DNA of 57,086 nucleotides from Planctomycetota bacterium (GTDB lineage: Bacteria; Planctomycetota; UBA8742; UBA2392): assembly GCA_019912315.1 (NCBI GenBank), contig JAIOJA010000073.1:1-57086 (forward strand). Reading direction: 5' to 3'. Position numbers and translations under genes: made by a program. The notes beneath the pieces are model-generated. The model was not told where the DNA came from. It did no database searches and worked only from the letters and a program-made list of their open reading frames with translations. Shown here in pieces: positions 35,515-43,614 of this stretch (position 1 is the first letter of the stretch; the number at the start of each line of letters is the position of its first letter).

Positions 35515-37341
35515 TCAGATGTCAATGTCGTCCGGCGACTCTTCCGGCACCAGGTCCACGATCACGTACGTGCCTGCAAGCAGATCGCCCAGGCGCTGCT
35601 GCTTGCCGCTCATCATCATCAGCCCCATGGGGACCAGCAGTACGAGCCAGTGGATCAGCTCAAACACTTTCAGGAAGTTGCGCACGACAATTCGCCATGC
35701 CGCCGGCTGCTCGCCTTCCGTATCAACGACACGCAGGCGGAACATGGCTTTGCCGAAAGTCCGGCCCCAGATCATCTCGCACACCGTCCCGTAGATCGCC
35801 AGCACCAGCAGCGTGACGGCCGTCGCCTGCAGTGTTGGCAGCAGGCTGGCGTCAATGCTCGCGACCGAGCCGATCGCGAGAAAGCCGTAGGCCTGCTCCC
35901 AGGTGTAGCCGTAAATCCCTTGCAGCAGAATGATTACCGGGCTGGTCATGGCGATGTCCAGCAGCAACGACAGCGCCCGGGCAAACGCATTGGCGTATAG
36001 CAGCTTGGGCAACTCGACGCCTTTGTTTTTGGGTTCTTCGTTATCTTTGTGCTCGATGATTTCGGCGAGGGTCCGGTCCATGGGGCGCTCACGGTTGAGC
36101 AGCAGCCACACGCCCTGGCTCGCCATGATCAGCAGCACGCCGAAAAGCACGCTGACCCATATGATGTAGGCGGTCGGGCCTGTGGTGCCGTCGAGGGGCA
36201 GAACCGTCGGTTCGTTCCATAGCAGCCCGCCGTCGGCGCCAACTGTCGTGCGCGAGGTACGCACTTGGCCCGCTTCGCTGTAAATCGCGATCAGCATGTC
36301 GCTGTCCGCGGCCAGGGTCAGAAAGCCCCCGATTTCGAGTCCCGAGGGCGGCTTTTCGCGGGCGGGCGGGGAGGCGTCGAGCCACTTGCCCAGTCCGGAT
36401 TCGGCGTCCTTTGTCCAGACCAGCATATGATTGGCGCGCGTCGTGTCGTTGCGGCGAGTGAACGCGACCACCGGACGGGCGCCGTCTTTGAGGACCGCGA
36501 AGGACGTGCGTTCCACGTTGGAAGTTACATCCGAACTGAAGTGGCGCTGCACGGACGTCTGGACGGTTGCCGGCGCCGGCTCAGGCGTTTCGGGTTGGTC
36601 GGGCGCGTTGTCGGCGTCGCGCTCTGTGCCCGGGTGGTTCTCGTCGCCGACAGCGGCTTCCACACGGGGCGAGAACGACACCAGCGCGAGATCGCCGTCG
36701 CGCTTCTCGAGAATTGCCAGCCAGATCGCTTCATTTGTTACCCGCGCCAGCAGTGTGGCGCCGCGACTCGCGGTCTTGTGCAGGGACTTTTCCCGGACGT
36801 CCGGGCGCCCAAACGGGCGCACCATGATATCACTGCCGAACACCCAGCAGACCCACAACTGACCGTCGAAAGGAACGATGACCGGCGATGCCTCGGGATC
36901 GTTAATGCCAATGGGCTCGAAGGCGGTCCGGTCCCAGTCGTCGCTGGAAATATCGAAACTCATGTAGCGCGAATCGGTTGTGATTCCAACGTGGTTGGCA
37001 TCCACCCGCGACAGGTCGCGCACGAAACCGGCATAGCGCGTGCCCTTGATGATGTTGTCGCCGTCCACTTTGACCAGCGAGAACGAGCCCTCACGCCGTA
37101 CGTTCGGCTGGGCCAACTCAAGGTGCTGGTCAACCAGCCAAAGAGAATCCCCTTGCGGTGCGACAAAAATCAGGCGCGAGGTCGGCGCAAGGGTCTGCGT
37201 CTGGTTGGCGACGAACAACAACACGACGGACAGCACGGCCGTCAGCCCGAAGGTCACGCGTACAATTTTCAGGCGCTTGCGCTGACGCTTGATGCGCTGG
37301 CGCAGAACTTTAGGCAGATCTTCCTCGGGCGCCTGTTTCAT
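35515..37341 (-). CDS. RDD-family membrane protein with large N-terminal extracytoplasmic domain
   Basis: A 608-residue protein. A basic start (LRQRIKRQRKRLKIVR) is followed by a membrane helix near 25-47 (VTFGLTAVLSVVLLFVA) and a domain of about 350 residues that looks beta-rich and could be a propeller (repeats such as DSLWLVDQHLELAQ and PVVAFTRRND). A second helix (AYIIWVSVLFGVLLIMASQG) leads to a cytosolic link and a C-terminal RDD domain with the ARALSLLLDI start and GRTFGKAMFRLRVVD. RDD proteins are membrane proteins of diverse or unknown role, some linked to ion transport. The start at 37341 lacks a ribosome site, but the ORF upstream only runs into the word repeats. Confidence 0.82.
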   Translation of the reverse strand: MKQAPEEDLPKVLRQRIKRQRKRLKIVRVTFGLTAVLSVVLLFVANQTQTLAPTSRLIFVAPQGDSLWLVDQHLELAQPNVRREGSFSLVKVDGDNIIKGTRYAGFVRDLSRVDANHVGITTDSRYMSFDISSDDWDRTAFEPIGINDPEASPVIVPFDGQLWVCWVFGSDIMVRPFGRPDVREKSLHKTASRGATLLARVTNEAIWLAILEKRDGDLALVSFSPRVEAAVGDENHPGTERDADNAPDQPETPEPAPATVQTSVQRHFSSDVTSNVERTSFAVLKDGARPVVAFTRRNDTTRANHMLVWTKDAESGLGKWLDASPPAREKPPSGLEIGGFLTLAADSDMLIAIYSEAGQVRTSRTTVGADGGLLWNEPTVLPLDGTTGPTAYIIWVSVLFGVLLIMASQGVWLLLNRERPMDRTLAEIIEHKDNEEPKNKGVELPKLLYANAFARALSLLLDIAMTSPVIILLQGIYGYTWEQAYGFLAIGSVASIDASLLPTLQATAVTLLVLAIYGTVCEMIWGRTFGKAMFRLRVVDTEGEQPAAWRIVVRNFLKVFELIHWLVLLVPMGLMMMSGKQQRLGDLLAGTYVIVDLVPEESPDDIDI

Positions 37342-37382
37342 GGAAGTGATAATGCGCGAAGGGGTGGTCGAAATTCCAGAGT

Positions 37383-37458
37383 CATTCGTGTGTCGTGGCT
37401 CGTGGATCGTTGTACAGATCAAACGAGCAACGCACGACACATGACCCACGAATCACGA
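37383..37458. repeat. Word-repeat inverted element upstream of the RDD gene
   Basis: Words of the CGTG(T/G)GTCGTGG kind occur on the left (TTCGTGTGTCGTGGCTCGTG) and in reverse complement on the right (CACGACACATGACCCACGAA), so the two halves can pair imperfectly around the centre near 37420. It lies between the RDD start and the tRNA-Ser terminator. Confidence 0.55.
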
Positions 37459-37459
37459 G

Positions 37460-37483
37460 AAAACCCCGCAAACGCGGGGTTTT
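37460..37483 (-). terminator. Intrinsic terminator of tRNA-Ser
   Basis: AAAACCCCGC (37460-37469) and GCGGGGTTTT (37474-37483) form a perfect 10-bp stem with an AAAC loop. On the minus strand the stem ends in TTTT, four bases after the 3' end of the tRNA gene. Confidence 0.88.
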
Positions 37484-37486
37484 CAA

Positions 37487-37576
<90 letters not shown>

Positions 37577-37635
37577 GCAGTATGATCGCGCAGGCAAGGT
37601 AACCCGGACGCCTGTACTGTCAACGGGCGGTTGGT

Positions 37636-38403
37636 TCAGACCAGCTGCCACTTCTCGAAGGCCCAGCCCAGGACAACCAGGCTGCCGTTACCGAGAATGT
37701 GCAGCAGGATCGGCGCAATCAGCGACTGCCGCTTCTCGTAAGCCCACACAAAAATCAGCCCGCCGAAAAACTGGTTGATCGGAAAAGCGTTGTTGTGGGC
37801 CGCGGCGAACAGCAGCGAAAGCAGTATGATCGCGCCCCAGCGCCCAAGTTCTTTCCTCATGGGGGTGTACAGCAACCCGCGAAACCACACTTCTTCCACA
37901 ATCGGCATGGTGATCACGACGCCGAGGTAGAACAGCCAGCTGTGCTCCTGAAACACGGCCCCGCGCAGGTGCGAATTGAACGCCAGGTCGGGGTTGTCAA
38001 AAAAGAGCCGAAGCGCCACCCAGTAAACGCCGGCGGCGAGCAGATAGAATGCACCCATCGCGATTGCGGCGACCACGGTGAACTTCAGGTCGCCGGCAAG
38101 ACGGTCAAGGCGCAACCCGATCGAACGTAACTTCGCTTTTCGTATGAGTTTCCAGTAAGCCAGCAGAATCAGTGTGCCGCCGATCATCACCAGGTTCTGC
38201 AAGCCGTGCCCTGGAAACCACGCCGGCACGTCGATGTATGCGTTGTCAGCCAGCCACTTTGCACCGGATTGAGCGCCGTAAAACGCGAACATCCACAGGA
38301 CGGCCTCAACCATTCCGATGGGGTACGAGGCGGTGAATTCACCCCACGGATCAGGTGAGATGGAAATCTCAGTCGGCTTGTCTTGTTGCAAGTCCTTTTC
38401 CAT
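37636..38403 (-). CDS. CPBP-family intramembrane glutamic-type metalloprotease
   Basis: A 255-residue integral membrane protein of the CAAX protease/bacteriocin-processing (CPBP, Abi) family. Several membrane helices are visible (for instance LVMIGGTLILLAYW, VAAIAMGAFYLLAAGVYWVAL, IILLSLLFAAAHN). The catalytic motifs are present: IVEEVWFRG (EExxxR), FAAAHN (His) and ILLHILGNG (second His). Relatives cleave prenylated or sorted proteins within the membrane, and the myxosortases that process MYXO-CTERM tags belong to this family. The two end proteins of this window carry such tags. The start at MEKDLQQDKP lacks a clear ribosome site. Confidence 0.88.
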   Translation of the reverse strand: MEKDLQQDKPTEISISPDPWGEFTASYPIGMVEAVLWMFAFYGAQSGAKWLADNAYIDVPAWFPGHGLQNLVMIGGTLILLAYWKLIRKAKLRSIGLRLDRLAGDLKFTVVAAIAMGAFYLLAAGVYWVALRLFFDNPDLAFNSHLRGAVFQEHSWLFYLGVVITMPIVEEVWFRGLLYTPMRKELGRWGAIILLSLLFAAAHNNAFPINQFFGGLIFVWAYEKRQSLIAPILLHILGNGSLVVLGWAFEKWQLV

Positions 38404-38449
38404 CAACAGCTTACTCAGGTATCTGCCGCCGTGACAGCGCACATTCGCC

Positions 38450-38510
38450 TTGCAATATTACGTTGATCAGTTACACTAAGTCTTGCCCCAACTATGCTTT
38501 AGGATAGATT
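38450..38510 (+). promoter_or_regulatory. Candidate promoters of the HU gene
   Basis: Two overlapping sigma-70-like pairs stand in an AT-richer stretch: TTGCAA (38450-38455) with TACACT (38472-38477), spacer 16, and TTGCCC (38483-38488) with TAGATT (38505-38510), spacer 16. Either would start transcription some 30 to 65 bases before the HU ATG. The opposite gene (CPBP protease) starts at 38403, so its promoter must also lie here. Confidence 0.35.
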
Positions 38511-38546
38511 TATCGTGGTTCGGTTGTTCATTTTGGTGAGTCGGAT

Positions 38547-38975
38547 ATGACAGCCCGTCGTACCATCACAAAGAAGGAGCTTGTACTCCGCATCGCGGAG
38601 AACACGCAACAGAAGCAGACTGTAACACGCGACATCATTCAACTCTTCATTGACGAAGTGATCAACGAACTTGCACGCGGTAACCGGCTGGAATTGCGGG
38701 ACTTCGGGGTATTCGAAGTGAAGGTGCGCAAGTCACGCAAGGCGCGCAACCCGAAAACCGGCGCCGAGGTTCGCGTGCCCGAAAAACGCGTCGTCACTAT
38801 CAAGCCCGGCAAGAAGATGAAAGAAGAGATCAACCGTCACGCCGAGGCCGAGCTTGCGGCGGAACTCGCGGCCAGTGCCGCCCACGCGATGGGCGCTGTC
38901 GCACCTGCGCCGATCCCGGTTAACGACGAAGACGCGCCGAAGCCTGGCCCAACGGGCCCGGAAATGAACCGGTAG
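38547..38975 (+). CDS. HU/IHF-family DNA-binding protein with Pro/Glu-rich tail
   Basis: A 142-residue member of the HU/IHF family. The first ~95 residues are a normal HU fold: TKKELVLRIAENTQQKQTV, then the arm region GNRLELRDFGVFEVKVRKSR and NPKTGAEVRVPEKRVVTIKP. In place of the usual stop there is a further helix (EEINRHAEAELAAELAASAA) and a Pro/Glu tail (APIPVNDEDAPKPGP). HU proteins bend and compact DNA in the nucleoid. It is probably dimeric. It precedes tadA by 4 bases, so the two are in one operon with the 34-residue basic protein. Confidence 0.93.
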   Translation: MTARRTITKKELVLRIAENTQQKQTVTRDIIQLFIDEVINELARGNRLELRDFGVFEVKVRKSRKARNPKTGAEVRVPEKRVVTIKPGKKMKEEINRHAEAELAAELAASAAHAMGAVAPAPIPVNDEDAPKPGPTGPEMNR

Positions 38976-38979
38976 ACTC

Positions 38980-39522
38980 ATGTCCAATCACATGCGGGAC
39001 GAACACCCGGGCGGTGAGCCGCCCTCATTGCTTGGCCCACCTGATGACGAGACGTTCATGCGCGTCGCGTTGCAGGAGGCCCTGCTCGCGTATGAAAGAG
39101 GCGAGGTGCCGGTTGGCGCCGTTGTGGTTGACGACGGGCGGATTATCGGGCGCGGGCACAACCTGCGCGAGACTCTGAACGACCCGACGGCCCATGCGGA
39201 AATGCTGGCCCTCACGGCGGCCGCCGAAGCGCGCGGGGAATGGCGACTCGACGGTTGTTCGTTGTATGTGACGCTGGAGCCCTGCCCCATGTGCGCCGGC
39301 GCGATCGTCAACGCGCGCATCAAGCGTGTGGTGTTCGGGGCCAGCGACCCCAAGGCCGGGGCTTGTGGAACGCTATTCAATCTGGTACAGGATGCCCGCC
39401 TGAACCACCGCACGGAGCTGCAGAGCGGCCTGCTGAGCGGAGAAGCGGGCGAGATTTTAAAAAGCTTCTTTCGCGAGGCACGCGCAGGAACGCTTAAGCG
39501 AAAGAGAAAGGACGAAGTATGA
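38980..39522 (+). CDS. tadA: tRNA-specific adenosine deaminase
   Basis: A 180-residue zinc-dependent deaminase that converts A34 to inosine in tRNA-Arg(ACG). The zinc site is TAHAEMLAL (His and catalytic Glu) and LEPCPMCAGAIVNARIKRVV (two Cys). FGASDPKAGACGTLFNL and NHRTELQSGLLSGEAGEIL are TadA-specific. An N-terminal extension of about 25 residues (MSNHMRDEHPGGEPPSLLG) precedes the fold, so the true start could be the second Met. The stop overlaps the ATG of the next small gene (ATGA). Confidence 0.94.
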   Translation: MSNHMRDEHPGGEPPSLLGPPDDETFMRVALQEALLAYERGEVPVGAVVVDDGRIIGRGHNLRETLNDPTAHAEMLALTAAAEARGEWRLDGCSLYVTLEPCPMCAGAIVNARIKRVVFGASDPKAGACGTLFNLVQDARLNHRTELQSGLLSGEAGEILKSFFREARAGTLKRKRKDEV

Positions 39523-39623
39523 AACCCGCCAAGATGAAAAGCCGCCACCGCGCGAAGGGTGTGAAGAAGACCAACCGCTGGCAGAAGAAGGGCAAACCCA
39601 GCAAGGCCGCCAACCCCCGCTAA
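39519..39623 (+). CDS. Tiny basic protein, 34 residues, coupled to tadA
   Basis: The frame begins at an ATG that overlaps the tadA stop as ATGA, with AAAGGA at a good distance upstream. The product is MKPAKMKSRHRAKGVKKTNR followed by WQKKGKPSKAANPR, with 13 Lys/Arg and no acidic residue. It looks like the small basic nucleic-acid-binding proteins found with ribosomes or the nucleoid, but I recognise no family. It differs from the KKKPA repeats of the H1-like proteins. Position after HU and tadA and the overlap argue that it is translated. Confidence 0.6.
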   Translation: MKPAKMKSRHRAKGVKKTNRWQKKGKPSKAANPR

Positions 39624-39665
39624 TGCCGAGGCAGGCTGTGCCGGAAGGCCTTCGAACCGGCACGT

Positions 39666-40421
39666 CTAATCGCTCAGTTCGCGCCAGCCTTTGGGCAGCT
39701 TGACGCCACAGCCCAGTTCCTTCGACAGTTGTTTTACCGCGGTCTCGCACACCTGCACGCGGGCACTCCACTTCTTGTTTGCGGCGACGATCGTCCAAGG
39801 GGCGTGCTTGGTCGAGGTCTTATCGATCATGTCGTTGGTAGCCTTCTCGTATTCCTTCCACTTGTCCCGGTTGCGGTAGTCCTCCGGGGTGATTTTCCAG
39901 TTCTTGAACAGGTTCCGCTCGCGCTCAAGAAAGCGTTTGAGCTGCTCTTCGGGGCTGATGTGCAGGAAGAACTTCAAGACGGGCGTACCTGAGCTGGTCA
40001 GCAGTTCTTCGAATGCGTTGATCTCATCGTACGCGCGCTTCCATTCCGGTTTGGTGGCGAACCCCTCCACGCGCTCGACCAGCACGCGCCCGTACCAGGT
40101 GCGGTCGAAGATGCAGAGACGTCCCGGCCCGGGCATGCGCTTCCAGAAGCGCTGCAGGTAGTGAACGTCCTTTTCGTCCGCTGTGGGCGCGGCGATCGGG
40201 TGAACAACGTAGCCGCGCGGATCAAGATGCTCGATCAGGCGGCGGATGCTACCGCCTTTGCCAGCGGCGTCCCAGCCTTCGAACAGAATCAGCGCCTCCC
40301 GTCGATGCTGGTACATGAAGCGCTGGACCAGCAGCAACTGCAACTGCGCCTTGCCGAGGCGCCGCTTGTATTCCTTCTTGTCCTTCAGTTCCGCACCCAG
40401 ATCGACATCTTTGAGCTTCAT
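39666..40421 (-). CDS. Polyphosphate kinase 2 (PPK2)
   Basis: A 251-residue PPK2 of the single-domain type, which uses polyphosphate to phosphorylate nucleoside di- or monophosphates. Walker A is LFEGWDAAGKGGS (about 47-58), followed by DPRGYVVHPIAAPT, the lid/Walker B area with FWKRMPGPGRLCIFDRTWYG and RNLFKNWKITPEDYRNRDKW, all typical. GGAGG upstream fixes the start at MKLKDVDLGAEL; the ORF runs on to 40769 through the divergent gene without similarity. Class (ADP- or AMP-forming) cannot be decided by eye. A short 34-base gap separates it from the divergent SRPBCC gene. Confidence 0.93.
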   Translation of the reverse strand: MKLKDVDLGAELKDKKEYKRRLGKAQLQLLLVQRFMYQHRREALILFEGWDAAGKGGSIRRLIEHLDPRGYVVHPIAAPTADEKDVHYLQRFWKRMPGPGRLCIFDRTWYGRVLVERVEGFATKPEWKRAYDEINAFEELLTSSGTPVLKFFLHISPEEQLKRFLERERNLFKNWKITPEDYRNRDKWKEYEKATNDMIDKTSTKHAPWTIVAANKKWSARVQVCETAVKQLSKELGCGVKLPKGWRELSD

Positions 40422-40455
40422 GGTCGCCTCCAATGCCCTTGGTATACTTCCAGGC

Positions 40456-40983
40456 ATGAAGAAGTCACTTAAGGTATTCCTCGCCGGGGTGGGTGCGATT
40501 CTGCTGTTCGCGCTGGTTCTGGGACTGATCCTGCCCTCTGAATGGAACGCCGAAGCGCGGGTTACCGTGGATGCCGCGCCCGCGCGGATCCACTCGATGG
40601 TTGGCTCATTGGCGAACTGGGAGAAGTGGGCAACCAGCGCCATGACGCGGCATGACCCCTCGGCCGTTGTGACGATTTCCGCCGATGGCGGCAGCATGAG
40701 TTGGACCGGCGACAAGCTCGGCACGGGGCGCATGACCATCACGGAGAACGACCCAACCACCGGCATCAAGTACGAGGGTGCCTACAACAGCGACGACGTC
40801 AGCGTGTGGGGCGGCATCAGCTACGAACACACACAGGACGGAACGCTGGTTGTCTGGCGCGAAGCGGGCGACCTGCCGCCGATCATTGGCCCATACCTCG
40901 CCGGCATGACCGGGCAGGCGACGTCGGACAGCCTGGCCGGCAACCTTGGGCGCCTGAAGGCGCTGGTCGAGGAAACCGAGTAG
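40456..40983 (+). CDS. Membrane-anchored SRPBCC (polyketide cyclase/START-like) protein
   Basis: A 175-residue protein with an N-terminal membrane helix (VFLAGVGAILLFALVLGLIL) and an SRPBCC domain of about 145 residues (EARVTVDAAPARIHSMVGSL, NWEKWATSAM, STGIKY-like strands, then the C-terminal helix DSLAGNLGRLKALVEE). SRPBCC domains bind hydrophobic ligands in a deep cavity. A TATACT box stands only 8 bases before the ATG, so transcripts might be almost leaderless. The stop TAG abuts the stop of the convergent HEAT gene. An unrelated SRPBCC domain is in the fusion gene at 42201. Confidence 0.82.
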   Translation: MKKSLKVFLAGVGAILLFALVLGLILPSEWNAEARVTVDAAPARIHSMVGSLANWEKWATSAMTRHDPSAVVTISADGGSMSWTGDKLGTGRMTITENDPTTGIKYEGAYNSDDVSVWGGISYEHTQDGTLVVWREAGDLPPIIGPYLAGMTGQATSDSLAGNLGRLKALVEETE

Positions 40984-42009
40984 CTATTCGTCCAGGTCGC
41001 GCAGTCCCCGCTCCGCGTCGCGACGCACACGCGGGTCCGCATCATTCAGCCCCTGCTCAAAGTAGGCGCGGGCGCTTTCCAGCCCCATCTGGCGCAGACT
41101 GCGCATCGCCCGGCGCCGCTCGTCCACGTTTCCACCGGACAGGCGCGCGCCCAGTGTCGGCACCCATGATTCGGCCGCGCTGGAATCACCGCAGCGCCGC
41201 ATCGCGATGGACGCCTCAATGGCGATCTCTTCATTGGCGTGACGCGTCAGAGGCAGCAGGTCCGTGATGGCGCCGGCGTACTTGAGATCACCGAGAACTT
41301 CGATCGCGCCGACCACAACATCGGGCTCCGGGTCATTCAACATGCCGACCAGAAGGGGCCCGGCAACCTCCGCGGGCATGGATTCGAGCGTCTGGGTTAC
41401 TTCCTCGCGCACATCGGGCGCCGGGTCTTTCATCAACTCCTTCAACTCGGGCAGGAACTCGACCAGCCCCGTACCGTTGAGCCCTTCAATCGCCCACTCG
41501 CGGACATCCGGGTCTTCTGATTTCATCGCCTCACGCAGCGCCTTCTTCGAGGCCTCGTCACCGCCGGCCGCAAGCTGGCCCAGCAATCTGGCGGCCTCCT
41601 GCTGCGCGCGCCCGTCACCGCTTTTCAGGTCAATGACCGCCTTGTCGCGCAGGGCGCGGGCCGCGGCCTCGCCGTTTTCGATTTCCGCGAGTCGCTCTGA
41701 CAACTCCTTGAGCCGGAGATTGTCCTGGGCATTGCCGGCACCTTCTGTCGCCAGTTCCGTTTCGACTTTGGATTCGGGGGTGTCGCGGCGTTCGGGAAGG
41801 GGCAGCGCCGGAAGTGTCGCCAGATTGTCCAGTCTCTCGTTCAGCCCGGCAATTTCGTTTTCAAGGCGCGCGAGGCGTTCGTCGTCGGGATTGTCAGGAA
41901 GTGCAACCGCCACTCGCGGGGTGTCCTGGCCCGGAAGTGTGAGATATGCGAATGCTGCGCCGCCAAAGCCGCAGGCGAGGGCAAGCAGGATGGTGTGCAG
42001 GGGTTTCAT
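40984..42009 (-). CDS. Exported HEAT-repeat protein with N-terminal coiled coil, 341 residues
   Basis: A signal or anchor helix (MKPLHTILLALACGFGGAAFA) is followed by a proline-rich link, a coiled coil (DERLARLENEIAGLNERLDN) and then PBS-lyase/HEAT repeats (DPAPDVREEVTQTLESMPAE, DPEPDVVVGAIEVLGDLKYA, DADPRVRRDAERGLRDLDE). These solenoids bind proteins; no enzyme motif is visible. GGAG precedes the chosen start; the ORF runs seven codons further. Its place upstream of the fusion gene (divergent) has no obvious meaning. Confidence 0.83.
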   Translation of the reverse strand: MKPLHTILLALACGFGGAAFAYLTLPGQDTPRVAVALPDNPDDERLARLENEIAGLNERLDNLATLPALPLPERRDTPESKVETELATEGAGNAQDNLRLKELSERLAEIENGEAAARALRDKAVIDLKSGDGRAQQEAARLLGQLAAGGDEASKKALREAMKSEDPDVREWAIEGLNGTGLVEFLPELKELMKDPAPDVREEVTQTLESMPAEVAGPLLVGMLNDPEPDVVVGAIEVLGDLKYAGAITDLLPLTRHANEEIAIEASIAMRRCGDSSAAESWVPTLGARLSGGNVDERRRAMRSLRQMGLESARAYFEQGLNDADPRVRRDAERGLRDLDE

Positions 42010-42200
42010 TAGCTGTCTCCGGTAGATCAATCCGCCCAGCCCCTGCAGTATAGCTTTGCCGCATGAGCACAGGATGAGAAGGTGACTTGCCGCGCATGAC
42101 CCCGTGTAAGATGCGACGGAAGTAGTAGCCTGCCGATGCCCGGGGGCGGGTCTGTCGCGCGACGCGATGCTGATTACAATGCGCGAACCGGAGGACGACG

Positions 42201-43580
42201 ATGTCTGACGAATTCACAGTTTCCGCGTTCATCCCCGCTATGCCGATGGCGGTGTACCTCGCCTGGCTGGACGGGCACAAGCACAGTGAAATGACAGGCG
42301 CCGACGCGCACATCGAGCCCGTCGTTGGCGGGTGCTTCGATGCCTGGGATGGCTACATCCACGGCGCGACTCTTGAACTTGAGCCCGGGCGGCGCATTCT
42401 GCAGCGCTGGCGGACCGCCGAGTTCCCCGGCGATGCGCAGGATTCTCTGGTCGAGATCACGTTCGCCCCTGAAGGCAACGGTTCGCGCATGACCCTGCGC
42501 CACACGCGGATTCCCGGCGGGCAGGGCGCACTCTATGAACAAGGCTGGCACGACCACTACTTCCGTCCCATGCAGGAGTATTTCATTCACGCGGGCATTT
42601 CCGGCGTGCCCCATGGCGCGCGAGTCACCGAGGTCATTCGCAAGGTGCAAAGCGGCGAGGCCGCCCCGATGGTGCAGCCGGTTGACAAAGCCGAGCCCGC
42701 CCCGCCCGCTGAAATGTCCCCGATCGCCGCAGGCTCAACGCATGACCCGGTGGGCTCGGTTAGTGTGCCGGAGAAGTCGCCGCCCGTGAGCGAAAGCGGG
42801 TTTGAACTGGCCGACGACGAGGACGATGCCTTTGACACGTCAACCTCGGATACCTCCACTACCGGGGCGAAGGACTTCTGGAAGCATCTGGAGCCGCCTA
42901 CAGAAACGAAGCGCGAGGAACAGGCGGAGCAGGAAGAACAGCACGAAGCGAGCCAGCCAGCGATGGACGAGGCGCAAGAGGATGCGCCCGACGAGCCCAG
43001 GCAGGCCCCCGAGCCCGCAGCGCCTGTTCTTGCGCCTGAGTCCGCGGCCTTGGCCCAGCCGCGGCGACGCAAGGCACGACGCAAGCCGCCGCCCGGCGCC
43101 GGCAAGCCCGCAAAGAAGCCGATGAAGAAGGCAGTGGGGCGCAAGGCAGTGTCCAAGAGGAAGGCCGTGCCAAAGAAAAAGGCAGCGCCAAAGAAAAAGG
43201 CCGTGCCAAAGAAAAAGGCGGCGCCAAAGAAGAAGGCCGCGCCCAGGAAGAGGGCGCCCGCCAAGAAGAAGGCGGCGCCAAAGAAGAAAGCCGTGCCCAA
43301 GAAGAAGCCGGCGCCCAAGAAGAAGGCAGCGCTAAAGAAGAAGGCCGCGCCCAAGAAGAAAGCCGTGCCCAAGAAGAAAGCCGTGCCCAAGAAGAAGCCG
43401 GCGCCCAAGAAGAAGGCAGCGCCCAAGAAGAAGGCAGCGCCCAAGAAGAAGGCAGCGCCCAAGAAGAAGGCAGCGCTAAAGAAGAAGGCCGCGCCCAAGA
43501 AGAGGGCGCCCGCCAAGAAGAAGGCGCCCGCCAAGAAGAAAGCCGCACCAAAGAAGAAACCGGCCAAAAGAAGGAAGTAA
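42201..43580 (+). CDS. SRPBCC (AHSA1-like) domain fused to an H1-like lysine-rich tail
   Basis: A 459-residue fusion. Residues 1-150 are an AHSA1/SRPBCC domain (GADAHIEPVVGGCFDAWDGY, LQRWRTAEFPGDAQDSLVEI, EQGWHDHYFRPMQEYF, then an end helix). Residues 150-300 are an acidic, Pro-rich linker (EEQAEQEEQHEASQPAMDEA). From about 300 the chain is Lys/Ala/Pro (KKPMKKAVGRKAVSKRKAVP and on), a long array of KKKAAP/KKKAVP/KKRAPA units to the end. The tail resembles the H1 C-terminal domain and should bind nucleic acid; the SRPBCC domain binds a hydrophobic ligand or protein. GGAGG supports the start. The tail is one open frame without break. No fusion of this kind is familiar to me. Confidence 0.82.
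   Translation: MSDEFTVSAFIPAMPMAVYLAWLDGHKHSEMTGADAHIEPVVGGCFDAWDGYIHGATLELEPGRRILQRWRTAEFPGDAQDSLVEITFAPEGNGSRMTLRHTRIPGGQGALYEQGWHDHYFRPMQEYFIHAGISGVPHGARVTEVIRKVQSGEAAPMVQPVDKAEPAPPAEMSPIAAGSTHDPVGSVSVPEKSPPVSESGFELADDEDDAFDTSTSDTSTTGAKDFWKHLEPPTETKREEQAEQEEQHEASQPAMDEAQEDAPDEPRQAPEPAAPVLAPESAALAQPRRRKARRKPPPGAGKPAKKPMKKAVGRKAVSKRKAVPKKKAAPKKKAVPKKKAAPKKKAAPRKRAPAKKKAAPKKKAVPKKKPAPKKKAALKKKAAPKKKAVPKKKAVPKKKPAPKKKAAPKKKAAPKKKAAPKKKAALKKKAAPKKRAPAKKKAPAKKKAAPKKKPAKRRK
43135..43577. repeat. Tandem DNA repeats encoding the H1-like tail
   Basis: Units of about 18 bases centred on CCCAAGAAGAAGGCAGCG (variants GCCGTG, GCCGGG, GCGCTA) recur more than twenty times. Some longer blocks repeat nearly exactly, such as the segment around 43300-43350 again near 43390-43480, which suggests recent duplication by slippage or recombination. 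Confidence 0.75.
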
Positions 43581-43584
43581 CAAT

Positions 43585-43614
43585 AAGCGGGGTCATTGCG
43601 CCCCCGCTTTGTTT
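43585..43614 (+). terminator. Intrinsic terminator of the fusion gene
   Basis: AAGCGGGG (43585-43592) pairs with CCCCGCTT (43602-43609) over a nine-base loop and is followed by TGTTTG. It lies five bases after the stop codon. Confidence 0.75.
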
